From positions 806,001 to 870,000 of the forward strand of contig JADJXH010000003.1 of the NCBI GenBank assembly GCA_016715895.1: a stretch of 64,000 nt of DNA. Direction: 5' to 3'. The position numbers were made by a program, and so were the translations under genes. Numbering within the stretch: the first letter of the stretch is position 1; each line of letters opens with the position of its first letter. Positions 50,546 through 58,731 of this stretch are shown piece after piece. Source of the stretch: Flavobacteriales bacterium. Its GTDB lineage: Bacteria; Bacteroidota; Bacteroidia; Flavobacteriales_F; PHOS-HE28. The notes beneath the pieces are model-generated. The model was not told the origin of the DNA. It did not search any database and saw only the letters and a list, made by a program, of their open reading frames with translations.

Positions 50546-50782
50546 TCAGCCCTTCACCTCGGCCATGCTCGCGCCGTGGTTGATGTGCAGCACATCGCTG
50601 CCGATGACCAGGGCGGGCACGCTCTTCACGCCGGCGGCCTCGGCCTCGGCAATGCGGCCGCGGTCCTGGCCCAGATGAACGAATTCCACCTCGAACCTGC
50701 TGCGGTCCACCAGTTCGGTGATCCGATCCTCCGCGTTGATGCATACCGGGCAACCGGCATGGTAGAAGACTGCCTTTTCCAT
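50546..50782 (-). CDS. Small thioredoxin-fold (glutaredoxin-like) protein
   Basis: A 78-aa protein with an N-terminal thioredoxin-fold pattern: AVFYHAGCPVCINAEDRI, where the CPVC pair at about residues 11-14 is the redox site, and VKSVPALVIGSDVLHINHG, with the cis-proline region SVPAL. It probably reduces disulfides or delivers reducing equivalents. It is divergent from a DUF2024-type gene, with a shared inverted repeat between them, and a strong terminator follows. Confidence 0.82.
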   Translation of the reverse strand: MEKAVFYHAGCPVCINAEDRITELVDRSRFEVEFVHLGQDRGRIAEAEAAGVKSVPALVIGSDVLHINHGASMAEVKG

Positions 50783-50843
50783 GTTGTTGGGGTTAGGTAT
50801 TGATGTGATCGGGCGGGGACGTCCTTCCCGGGGGCAAATATAG

Positions 50844-50863
50844 TTAGGCTTCCTTACCTTTGA
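50844..50863 (+). promoter_or_regulatory. Inverted repeat overlapping the -7 element of the DUF2024-type gene
   Basis: GTTAGG-CTT-CCTTAC (50844-50858, one arm mismatch) overlaps the perfect -7 element TACCTTTG (50856-50863). It lies between two divergent genes. The nearby MarR protein is a possible binder. Confidence 0.45.
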
Positions 50864-50883
50864 CCCCCGCCTACCACATTCCG

Positions 50884-51237
50884 ATGCGCACGACCCTCCT
50901 CCTGACCGGCCTTCTCCTGTGGAGCGGCCTGCATGCCCAACAACGCACGAACATGAACGAACAAACGAAAGCGGCCGAAGTGGCCGTGTGGGACACCTAC
51001 GTCACCCGCAAGGACGGCCGGGTGATGCACTTCGACATCATCGCACCCAGCAGCCAGCGCGACACCGCCGTGATCCACGGCCATGGCCGCGCCTACCTGG
51101 AGCGCAAGGGCGAGGGCGGACAGCCCCTCACGGCGAAGGAGTGCCGCTTCTGCCACGTGCGAGCACTGCACCCCCAATGGGAGACCAACATTCACCGCCA
51201 GGGCTATTTCATCCTGGAGATCGAGAACTGCGACTGA
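50884..51237 (+). CDS. DUF2024 family protein with N-terminal signal-like segment
   Basis: A 117-aa protein. Residues 33-117 match the DUF2024 pattern: EVAVWDTYVTRKDGRVMHFDI, AYLERKG and ECRFCHVRALHPQW, then GYFILEIENCD. The family is of unknown function. The extra N-terminal 20 residues look like a signal peptide (LLLTGLLLWSGLHAQ), which is unusual; a start at an internal ATG (50953) would give the cytoplasmic form. The -7 element TACCTTTG ends 20 bases before the ATG. Confidence 0.72.
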   Translation: MRTTLLLTGLLLWSGLHAQQRTNMNEQTKAAEVAVWDTYVTRKDGRVMHFDIIAPSSQRDTAVIHGHGRAYLERKGEGGQPLTAKECRFCHVRALHPQWETNIHRQGYFILEIENCD

Positions 51238-51247
51238 GCGGCCGTCG

Positions 51248-52630
51248 CTACGCCCCCAGCGGCTCGAACCGCGCCTGGAAGAAGCGCAGGTACTTCGGCT
51301 CGTAGGTCATCCGCAGGCCGGCGATGCGGTCGCGGCGCTCGTACACGCGTTGTACGCTCTCGGCCACCACGTCCATGTGGGCCTGGGTGTACACGCGGCG
51401 CGGGATGGTGAGGCGCACCAGCTCCAGCTCGGGGTAGCAGTGGTCGCCGGTGCTCTTGTCGCGGCCGGCGCTCACGATGCCGCGCTCCATGGCGCGCACC
51501 CCGCTGTCGATGTACAGCTCGGCGGCGAGCGCCTGTGCGGGGAAAGCGAGCTGCGGCAGGTGCGGCAGGAAGGCCTTTGCATCCAGGAAGATGCCGTGCG
51601 TGCCCACGGGACGCACAATGGGGATGCCCATGTCGATGAGCTTCTGCCCGAGATAGAACACCTGCCCCACCCGCGCGCGGATATGGTCGTCCTGCACGCT
51701 TTCGGCAATGCCGATGGCCATGGCCTCCATGTCCCGTCCGGCGAGGCCGCCGTACGTGTGCAGTCCTTCGTAGATCACCACCCTATTGCGCGCCTCCTCG
51801 AACACATCCCACTCATTGGTGGCCATGAAGCCGCCGATGTTCACCAGCGCGTCCTTCTTGGCGCTCATAGTGGCCCCGTCGGTGAGCGAGCAGATCTCCC
51901 GCACGATATCCGCCACGCTGCGCTCGGCCTGTCCCGGCTCCAGCAGCTTGATCATGTAGGCGTTCTCGGCCACGCGCGTCATGTCGTGGATGATGCGGAT
52001 GCCGTGCTTCGCGGTCAGCTCCCGCAGGGCCTTCAGGTTGGCCAGAGAGATGGGCTGCCCACCGGCCATGTTCACCGTGGTGGCGATGGAGACGTAGGGG
52101 ATCTTCTTCGCGCCGTGCTCGTCGATGACGCGCTGCAGCTTGGCGAGGTCCACGTTGCCCTTGAAGGGGAAGGTGCTCCGCGGATCGTGCGCCTCGTCCA
52201 CGATGATATCCACGAAGGTGCCGCCCGCCAGCTCCTGGTGGAGCTTGGTGGTGGTGAAGTACATGTTGCCGGGCACGATGTCGCCGGGCTTGATCAGGAT
52301 CTGCGAGAGGATGTTCTCCGCGCCGCGTCCCTGGTGGGTGGGCACGAGGTATTTGTAGCCGTAGAACTTCTTCACCGCCTCCTCCAGGTGGTAGTAGTTG
52401 CGGCTGCCGGCATACGCCTCATCACCGAGCATGAGCCCTGCCCACTGCCGGTCGCTCATGGCACTGGTGCCGCTGTCCGTGAGCAGGTCGATGTAGACCA
52501 GCTCGGAGCGCAGCAGAAAGGTGTTGTAGCCCGCTTCCTCAATGGCCTTCACGCGTTGTTCACGCGTGGTCAAGAAGAGGGGTTCGACCATCTTGATCTT
52601 GAAGGGCTCGGCCCAGGATGTCTTGTGCAT
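51248..52630 (-). CDS. tpl: Tyrosine phenol-lyase-type beta-eliminating lyase
   Basis: A 460-aa PLP enzyme related to the tryptophanase at 28893 but closer to tyrosine phenol-lyase. TPL-like segments include GYNTFLLRSELVYIDLLTDS, THQGRGAENILSQ, GNMYFTTTKLHQ, the PLP Lys in MSAKKDALVNIGGF, and the substrate-specificity region VRAMERGI with the Arg that contacts the phenol hydroxyl in TPL. Expected reaction: tyrosine to phenol, pyruvate and ammonia. The start at 52630 (MHKTSWAEPF) fits the family. It follows the 606-aa gene by 25 bases, so both are under the promoter at 54536-54579. Confidence 0.85.
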   Translation of the reverse strand: MHKTSWAEPFKIKMVEPLFLTTREQRVKAIEEAGYNTFLLRSELVYIDLLTDSGTSAMSDRQWAGLMLGDEAYAGSRNYYHLEEAVKKFYGYKYLVPTHQGRGAENILSQILIKPGDIVPGNMYFTTTKLHQELAGGTFVDIIVDEAHDPRSTFPFKGNVDLAKLQRVIDEHGAKKIPYVSIATTVNMAGGQPISLANLKALRELTAKHGIRIIHDMTRVAENAYMIKLLEPGQAERSVADIVREICSLTDGATMSAKKDALVNIGGFMATNEWDVFEEARNRVVIYEGLHTYGGLAGRDMEAMAIGIAESVQDDHIRARVGQVFYLGQKLIDMGIPIVRPVGTHGIFLDAKAFLPHLPQLAFPAQALAAELYIDSGVRAMERGIVSAGRDKSTGDHCYPELELVRLTIPRRVYTQAHMDVVAESVQRVYERRDRIAGLRMTYEPKYLRFFQARFEPLGA

Positions 52631-52655
52631 GGGGTTGGCAGGTGTTCGGTCGTTG

Positions 52656-54476
52656 TCAGGCCACGGGCTGGCCATCGGGAAGGAGCAGCGTGCGCACCTC
52701 GTCGGCCTGGTGCTCCAAGGCCGCCCGGAAGCGTTCCGCATCCTGGGCCGCATCGGCGAAGGCGCTCTGCACCAGCCCGCAATAGTGCCGCATGCCCTCC
52801 AGCAGGTTGTCCCGGAAGGTGGTGAGGCGGCGGCGCTGCTTCGCGTTCATCTCACTGGCGCAGCGCTCCAGTTCGCGCTTGTAGTGGTCCACGTAGAGCC
52901 CCAGCTCCTTGATGAACATGTGGGGCCGCTCCACCCCCGCCAGCAGGTCGGTGCGCCCATAGATGTGATCCACCATGGTGCGCAGGGACACCACCTTGCT
53001 GAAGTAGGCGGTGTTGGGCCCCGGGCAGATGGCCACGGCCTCCAGCTTGTGGTCCGGGGAAAGCCCGGCCTTCAGCAGCGCAGCGGCCCCCAGCCCTTCG
53101 CACAGACAATCCTTGTCCATGACGGCCGCCTCTTCGCGGGCCAGCGCGGCGGGATCGGTGAGGGTGGCGCGCAGCTGCTGCAGCTTCAGGTGCTGGTACT
53201 GGCGCGAGGCGGTGCAGATGGGCCGCTCGGTGAACTCGGTGTTGCTGCTGAGGAACTCCTTGTAGCACGGGCTGCCCGGCCGTCCCTTGGCGATGCGCGC
53301 CAGCCGCTGCTGCTCCGAGCTGCACGGCCTGAAGTTGTGGAAGGGCACGCCCAGCGGCGAGGCGTTGCTGAGGAAGAAGTCCCCGGGGCGTGCGTGGGTG
53401 AGCTGGTGCAGGGTGGCCTCGTCCACGTTGGTGGCCTCGGGCACGAGCAGGAAGGGACTGCCCCACCCGGTGCCGTCCACGCCGTAGTGCTCCAGCAGGA
53501 AGCGGTCCTCGGCGGCCGTGCCGATGCCGCCCTGCGCGGTGATGCGTTGTTGAGGTAGCTCCTGGAACACTGCCTTGCCCAGCCCCGCCAGCACCTCGTT
53601 GCAGGTGGTGTACAGTTCCAGGGCCAGCGCGCTCCGGTGCTCGGCGAAGTCCTGCAGGATCGGCCCCATCAGCAGGCCGTCCGTCGCGAAGGCATGCCCG
53701 CCGCAGTTGAGGCCCGATTCGATCCGGAATTCGGACACCCACACGCCCTTCTTCGCCAGCAAGCGCCCCTGCACCTGGGCCGACCGCAGGTCGCTCACCT
53801 TGAGGATGACCTTCTTGCGCAGCTTCCCCTCCGCATCGGGCAGGAAGTCGGCGAACTGCGCGATGTAGTTGTAGAGCCTGGGGTTGTAGCCCGCGCTGAG
53901 CACCACGGCGGAGCTGAGCGTGCTGTTGGCGAACCCGCGGAAGGCTGCCATGGCATCGCAGAACTCATCGGGCAGGGGCACGCCATCCGGTCCGTGATTC
54001 ACGGGGTCGATCTTGGCCATGATGTTCACATCGATGGCACCCGGCGTGATGCGCGCCCGCAACGCCTCATCCGCCATCTCGCGCTCGGGGCCCGGTGCCA
54101 TGGCCATCACTTGGCGGTAGAGTTGCTGCAAGCGTGATCCAGGAGGCAACAGCTCGAAGTACAGGGCGCTCTCCGAACCGGGCGCCAGCGGCGTGGCCCG
54201 CACCCGCGCCGTGTTGCGCTCCACCAGCCGCTGCAACAGGTCCAGGTAGGCCGTGATGCGCCTCGCGCGGTGGTCGGGGGAAGGTTTGGGGATGGCCTCG
54301 CAGGGCTCGTCGTTCAAGGCCGCGTGGTGCGCACGCATCCGTTCGATGAGCTCGTCCTCGATGATGGATACCACGGACGAGATGCCGAGATGGGCCACCT
54401 TCAACGGAGTGTCGATGGTGTAGCCCAGCCCCATGACGGGGATATGGAAGGTGTGGGCAAGTGCTGGATCCCGCAT
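52656..54476 (-). CDS. Uncharacterised 606-aa protein upstream of the tyrosine phenol-lyase
   Basis: A 606-aa cytoplasmic protein of unknown function. The N-terminus (VMGLGYTIDTPLKVAHLGISSVVS) and the middle segment AQGGIGTAAEDRFLLEHYG with GTGWGSPFLLVPEAT faintly recall TIM-barrel flavoproteins such as nitronate monooxygenases, but this is weak. Cysteines cluster in FRPCSS, SPCYKEF, PICTASR and KDCLCEGLG, so a metal or cluster is possible. It is first in an operon with the lyase. A Crp/Fnr-type site and a GGACA-like operator lie upstream. The start at 54476 could instead be 54434. Confidence 0.68.
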   Translation of the reverse strand: MRDPALAHTFHIPVMGLGYTIDTPLKVAHLGISSVVSIIEDELIERMRAHHAALNDEPCEAIPKPSPDHRARRITAYLDLLQRLVERNTARVRATPLAPGSESALYFELLPPGSRLQQLYRQVMAMAPGPEREMADEALRARITPGAIDVNIMAKIDPVNHGPDGVPLPDEFCDAMAAFRGFANSTLSSAVVLSAGYNPRLYNYIAQFADFLPDAEGKLRKKVILKVSDLRSAQVQGRLLAKKGVWVSEFRIESGLNCGGHAFATDGLLMGPILQDFAEHRSALALELYTTCNEVLAGLGKAVFQELPQQRITAQGGIGTAAEDRFLLEHYGVDGTGWGSPFLLVPEATNVDEATLHQLTHARPGDFFLSNASPLGVPFHNFRPCSSEQQRLARIAKGRPGSPCYKEFLSSNTEFTERPICTASRQYQHLKLQQLRATLTDPAALAREEAAVMDKDCLCEGLGAAALLKAGLSPDHKLEAVAICPGPNTAYFSKVVSLRTMVDHIYGRTDLLAGVERPHMFIKELGLYVDHYKRELERCASEMNAKQRRRLTTFRDNLLEGMRHYCGLVQSAFADAAQDAERFRAALEHQADEVRTLLLPDGQPVA

Positions 54477-54530
54477 GCAGGTGAGGAGCGGAACGCATCC
54501 GTTCGGAACGGACCAACGGCCACGCGTTCA

Positions 54531-54544
54531 GGACACAAAGGTCC
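54531..54544. promoter_or_regulatory. Imperfect GGACA-N4-TGTCC-type operator before the 606-aa gene
   Basis: GGACA-CAAA-GGTCC, one arm base off. On the minus strand it covers a -7-like element GACCTTTG (54543-54536), which would start transcription about 55 bases before the ATG at 54476. Confidence 0.48.
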
Positions 54545-54565
54545 TTTTATGGTCCCGACGCGATC

Positions 54566-54579
54566 ATGACGCATGTCAT
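54566..54579. promoter_or_regulatory. Crp/Fnr-type site before the 606-aa/TPL operon
   Basis: ATGAC-GCAT-GTCAT, a perfect palindrome. The centre (54572.5) is 29.5 bp from the -7-like element at 54543-54536 on the minus strand. The same form occurs before scdA (35244). Confidence 0.62.
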
Positions 54580-54719
54580 ATTCCGGTTGCAACCCGGATC
54601 CGCCGTACCGGGATCGACCGGCCCATTCGTCGCGTCCCCTCCTCACGCGCTGATCCGCATGGTGCGAGCGGCCGTTCACCGATCGGCGGCGGGTGCTCGC
54701 CCCGCGGCGGTGCCGGGCC

Positions 54720-54731
54720 TGATGTGCATCA
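54720..54731. promoter_or_regulatory. Crp/Fnr-type site before the nod gene
   Basis: TGAT-GTGC-ATCA. It lies about 100 bp before the nod ATG. A weak -7-like stretch (CATTTTCA, 54756-54763) lies 30.5 bp from the centre, so the promoter assignment is less firm than for the other sites. Confidence 0.5.
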
Positions 54732-54832
54732 TGTCACCAGGGTACGCCGCCAGGGCATTTTCAGCCTGCGGGCGGGGATCCCGATGGCGGCTGATCGACC
54801 AGCACCATGCATGGGTCCACGCGCGCAGAACG

Positions 54833-57211
54833 ATGAGCGACCGCCCCGTGCTCCGCTGGCTCATGCAGCCTCGCAACTGGTGGATCCCCCTGCTGGCCAT
54901 CTTCCTCGTCAGCGCAGCGGGTGTCACATGGATCGCACGCGAAGCCTATCACGATGCACCGCCCATCGCCGACATGGTCGGGCCGGATGGGAGCGTAGTG
55001 ATCCGCGGGGAGACGATCCTCGACGGCCAGGAGGTCTTTCTCAAGTACGCTCTGATGGAATATGGCAGTATGTTCGGCGATGGCGCCGGACGCGGGCCTG
55101 ATCTCACCGCCGAGGCCCTGCACCACACCGCCGCGTACATGCGGGAGCACCACGCCGCCCGGCACACGGCCAAGGAACACGCTCCGCCGGACGAGTTCCA
55201 GCAACAGGCCATTGCTGAACGGGTGAAACGCGAGCTGAAGGGATCGGCCTTCGATGCCGCGACGGGGACGGTACCGATCACGGCAGCACAGGCCTCGGCC
55301 ATCGAGCGCCTGCGTGCCCACACCATCGCTCGCTTCACCGCGCAGGCGAAGGCCGGGTCGTTCCCGCCGCCCGGCTTCATCACCGATACCGTCGAGCTGC
55401 GTGCACTGAGCGACTTCTTCTTCTGGGGCGGATGGGTCTGCGCCGCACAACGCCCCGGTGAGAGCTTCAGTTACACGCACAACTGGCCCTATGACAAGGA
55501 GGCCGGCAACCTGCCTACCGGTCCTGTGATGTGGTGGAGCGTGATCGGCGTGCTCGGCTTCATCCTCGGACTCGGTGCGGTGCTATATGCCTATGGTCAG
55601 TTCGACAGCTTGAACGAGGGAACGCTGGCCGCTGGATCCGGGGAGCGGATGAGCGCCGCGGCCGTACGCGATCACCGACCAAGCGCATTGCAGCGGACCA
55701 CGTTCAAGTACTTCCTTGCTGCGGCGCTGGTGTTCCTGGTCCAGGTTCTCAGCGGCGCCATCACCATCACCGCCTTCGCCGACTGGCTGCGCGTGGTGGG
55801 CATCGATGTCTCAGGGCTGCTGCCGCTGGTGATCGCACGCAGCTGGCATCTGTCGCTCGCCCTGCTCTGGATCAGCGCGTGCTGGATCGGCGTCTCCATC
55901 TTCCTCATTCCCATGATCGGCCACGAGACAGCGCGACTGGTCCGCCTCAGCAACACGCTGTTCTGGATGATCATCGTGCTGGTGGCCGGTACGCTCGTGG
56001 GCACGTACGCCGGGCCGATGGGGCTGCTGGGGAGGTACTGGTCGCTGCTCGGACATCAAGGCTGGGAGTTCGTGGAGCTGGGCAGGCTGTTCCAGGGATT
56101 GCTGCTCGTGGTGCTCACCACCTGGGCGGCGACCCTCTATATCGGCTTCAGGCCGGCGTTCCGGAAAGGCTCGCCATGGGCGCTGCCCAACTGGCTGGTG
56201 TACTCCACGGTGTGCATCAGCCTGCTGCTGTTGTCCGGCTTTGTGTCCACCCCGCGCACCAACTTCGTCATCGCCGACCTGTGGCGCTGGGCGGTGGTCC
56301 ACATGTGGGTCGAGGCCTTCTTTGAGGTGTTCACCACCATCGTGGTGGGCTACCTGATGGTCCGCATGGGCCTGGTGGGACAGGCGGCCGCTGTGCGCGT
56401 GGTGTATCTGGCCACGCTGCTGTTCCTCGGCAGCGGGCTGCTCGGCATCTCGCACAACTTCTACTGGAACGCCAAGCCGGTCGGCACCATGGCGCTGGGC
56501 AGCGTCTTCTCCACCCTCCAGGTGGTGCCGCTCATCCTGCTCACGCTCGAAGCCTGGCGGTTCAATCGCCTGCGCCGCCTGGTGGCGAACGGCGATGGGC
56601 ACAGGCCGGCGTTCGGCCAATCGGAGGTCTTTCTCTTCCTGGTGGCGGTGAACTTCTGGAACTTCCTCGGCGCGGGCGTATTCGGCCTGATCATCAATCT
56701 GCCCATCGTGAACTACTACGAACACGGCACCTACCTCACCGTGAACCACGGGCATGCGGCGTTGTTCGGCGTGTACGGGAACCTCTCGCTGGCCGGCCTG
56801 CTGTTCTGCTGCAAACTCCTGCTGGAACCCGGGGCATGGAACGGCGTGGTCGTACGCCGATCGTTCTGGTCGCTCAACATCGGCCTGATGCTCATGGTGT
56901 TCATGGATCTTCTGCCCGCGGGGCTGGTGCAACTGAACGCGGTGCTGGAGAACGGCCTGTGGTTCGCACGTTCCGAGCAGTTCATCACGGGGTCCGTGTT
57001 CGAGGGGCTCACGTGGCTCCGAGGCATCGGCGCCACACTCTTCATTGTGGGCGGTGTGTTCCCTCTGGCCTGGGTGGTGGTGCGGGGCGCGCGCCACCTG
57101 AAACAAGTGGGGCACGCGCGCACGCCGGAAAGGGCTGTGTCGATCGAGGTGGATTCAACGGGACGCGGTCCGAACGGACCTCAGCACGACACCGGCACTT
57201 CCTCCATATAG
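54833..57211 (+). CDS. nod: Nitric oxide dismutase (Nod) candidate, qNOR-like haem-copper family protein
   Basis: A 792-aa protein with the qNOR layout: an N-terminal helix, a periplasmic haem-free cytochrome-like domain (residues 40-200, including GETILDGQEVFLKY) and about 13 membrane helices. The TM motifs show HMWVE (H490, E494) and VNHGHAALFG (H639, H641). The paired FeB histidines of qNOR are His541-Asn542 here (GISHNFYW), the active-site Glu is Gln563 (STLQVVP), and the quinol site HYTVE is replaced (SGAITITAFAD, residues 307-317). These three changes are those described for NO dismutases, which convert 2 NO to N2 and O2. The start at 54833 is chosen because the upstream frame runs through operators. 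It converges with nadB, overlapping by 31 bases. Confidence 0.83.
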   Translation: MSDRPVLRWLMQPRNWWIPLLAIFLVSAAGVTWIAREAYHDAPPIADMVGPDGSVVIRGETILDGQEVFLKYALMEYGSMFGDGAGRGPDLTAEALHHTAAYMREHHAARHTAKEHAPPDEFQQQAIAERVKRELKGSAFDAATGTVPITAAQASAIERLRAHTIARFTAQAKAGSFPPPGFITDTVELRALSDFFFWGGWVCAAQRPGESFSYTHNWPYDKEAGNLPTGPVMWWSVIGVLGFILGLGAVLYAYGQFDSLNEGTLAAGSGERMSAAAVRDHRPSALQRTTFKYFLAAALVFLVQVLSGAITITAFADWLRVVGIDVSGLLPLVIARSWHLSLALLWISACWIGVSIFLIPMIGHETARLVRLSNTLFWMIIVLVAGTLVGTYAGPMGLLGRYWSLLGHQGWEFVELGRLFQGLLLVVLTTWAATLYIGFRPAFRKGSPWALPNWLVYSTVCISLLLLSGFVSTPRTNFVIADLWRWAVVHMWVEAFFEVFTTIVVGYLMVRMGLVGQAAAVRVVYLATLLFLGSGLLGISHNFYWNAKPVGTMALGSVFSTLQVVPLILLTLEAWRFNRLRRLVANGDGHRPAFGQSEVFLFLVAVNFWNFLGAGVFGLIINLPIVNYYEHGTYLTVNHGHAALFGVYGNLSLAGLLFCCKLLLEPGAWNGVVVRRSFWSLNIGLMLMVFMDLLPAGLVQLNAVLENGLWFARSEQFITGSVFEGLTWLRGIGATLFIVGGVFPLAWVVVRGARHLKQVGHARTPERAVSIEVDSTGRGPNGPQHDTGTSSI

Positions 57212-58731
57212 TGCGCTCCGACGCTGACGGGTTCGCGCATCGCCGCTTCGGTCAAGCTGCGGGCCACCACCAGAAGGTCGCGCAGGTCCATGAGCCCGGG
57301 GGACCAGCGCCGGCGATGCCAGATGGGCTGGAGCTGCCGCTCAATGCAACTGATCACACGCAGCACGCTCTCCAGTCCCTTCGCGTTCCGCACGATGCCC
57401 GCGTGGGTGGTCATTCCGTGCGTCAGCGCGCCCATGGCGCGGTCCACGATCTCCACCGGGCGCTTGGCGAGCCGGCTGTGCATCACCGTGCACGAGCTGC
57501 GGACGGGGTCCACCGTGGATGCCTCCAAGGTGGCCCCGGCGGCGCGCTCGGGGATCACCAGCGCTTCGAGCAGCGAGTTCGAGGCAAGGCGGTCCGCACC
57601 GTGAAGGCCGCTGCCGGCGCATTCGCCCAGTGCATAGAGCCCGGCGATCGACGTCCGGCCGCAGTCGTCGGTGCGCAGGCCGCCGCACATGTAGTGCGCT
57701 GCAGGCATCACCGGCAACAGGTCGCGGCCAGGCAGGAGCCCGGCATCGCGGCAATGCCTGGCGATGCCCGGGAACTCGTGCGTGAAGCGGTGGATGCCGA
57801 TGGGGCTGACATCGAGCCACACATGGTCCACGCCCGCACGCACCATCTCGCGGTGGATCGCCCGCGCCACGACATGTCGCGGCGCGAGGTCACCCATGGG
57901 GTGTACGCCGGCCATCAGGGGCTGCTTGTCCGCACCGAGCAGCCGTGCACCCGCGCCCCGCACCGCCTCACTGATGAGGTTCACCGTGCCGCGCTTGCCG
58001 GTGTACAGCGCGGTGGGATGGAATTGAACGAAGGCCATGTCGCGCGTGCGCGCGCCGGCACGGATGCCCATGGCGATGCCATCGCCCGTGGCGCCCGGTG
58101 GATTGGTGGTGTGCTCGTACAACCGCCCCGCTCCCCCGGTCGCCAGCACCACCGCATGCGCGAAGTGATCGGTGAGGTCACCGGTGCACAGGTCCACCGC
58201 GCGCACACCGATGCAGCGCCGTTCGGAGCCATCGCCTTCCATGACGAGGTCGATGGCGCGCTGGTCGGGGACCACGGTGATGGTCGGCGTCCCCTTCACA
58301 CGCTGTTGCAGCACGCGCACGATCTCTTCACCGGTGCGATCACGGTGATGGACCACGCGCGCGGTACTGTGACCACCTTCGCGTGCCAGCTGAAGGGCGC
58401 CACCGGGTTCCCGGTCGAAATGGGCACCCAGCCCGATGAGCCCGCGGATCAGGGCGGGACCCTGCTGCACCACGATGCGCACCACGTCCGCATCGTTGCG
58501 ACCACCGCCCACCACCAGGGTGTCACGCACATGGTCCATGAACGAATCCTCCCGGCGCATCACGGCGGCCACGCCACCTTGTGCGTGGTACGAATTGCTC
58601 ACCTGCACCGCTGCCTTCGACAGGATGCGGATGCGCACGCTTCGTTCGCCGGCCCGATCCGCCAGTTGGGTCGCGTAGGTCATGCCGGCGATGCCGCCAC
58701 CCACCACGATCACGTCCAGCGGCGTGCTCAT
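57181..58731 (-). CDS. nadB: L-aspartate oxidase
   Basis: A 516-aa FAD enzyme oxidising aspartate to iminoaspartate in NAD synthesis. The N-terminal dinucleotide motif VVGGGIAGMTYATQLA, the YHAQGGVAAV region, ATGGAGRLYEHTTNP and HPMGDLAPRHVVARAI are typical of the succinate dehydrogenase/aspartate oxidase flavoprotein family. Its start overlaps the stop of nadA, so the two steps to quinolinate are co-transcribed. NadB can use fumarate or O2 as acceptor, which is useful in low-oxygen life. Confidence 0.93.
   Translation of the reverse strand: MSTPLDVIVVGGGIAGMTYATQLADRAGERSVRIRILSKAAVQVSNSYHAQGGVAAVMRREDSFMDHVRDTLVVGGGRNDADVVRIVVQQGPALIRGLIGLGAHFDREPGGALQLAREGGHSTARVVHHRDRTGEEIVRVLQQRVKGTPTITVVPDQRAIDLVMEGDGSERRCIGVRAVDLCTGDLTDHFAHAVVLATGGAGRLYEHTTNPPGATGDGIAMGIRAGARTRDMAFVQFHPTALYTGKRGTVNLISEAVRGAGARLLGADKQPLMAGVHPMGDLAPRHVVARAIHREMVRAGVDHVWLDVSPIGIHRFTHEFPGIARHCRDAGLLPGRDLLPVMPAAHYMCGGLRTDDCGRTSIAGLYALGECAGSGLHGADRLASNSLLEALVIPERAAGATLEASTVDPVRSSCTVMHSRLAKRPVEIVDRAMGALTHGMTTHAGIVRNAKGLESVLRVISCIERQLQPIWHRRRWSPGLMDLRDLLVVARSLTEAAMREPVSVGAHYMEEVPVSC

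Larger units (their letters stand above)
54477..54832. other. Divergent regulatory region before nod and the 606-aa gene, no gene seen
   Basis: These 356 bases contain no convincing ORF. A frame reaching back to 54566 is open, but its first codons are the palindrome at 54566-54579, so it is not a coding start. The region holds one GGACA-type operator and two Crp/Fnr-type sites described separately. Confidence 0.65.

Noticed and set aside
54566..54832. Open frame extending the Nod gene back to 54566
   Set aside because: Its first codons are the palindrome ATGACGCATGTCAT and it runs through regulatory DNA. The qNOR-like protein starts naturally at 54833 with its membrane helix.
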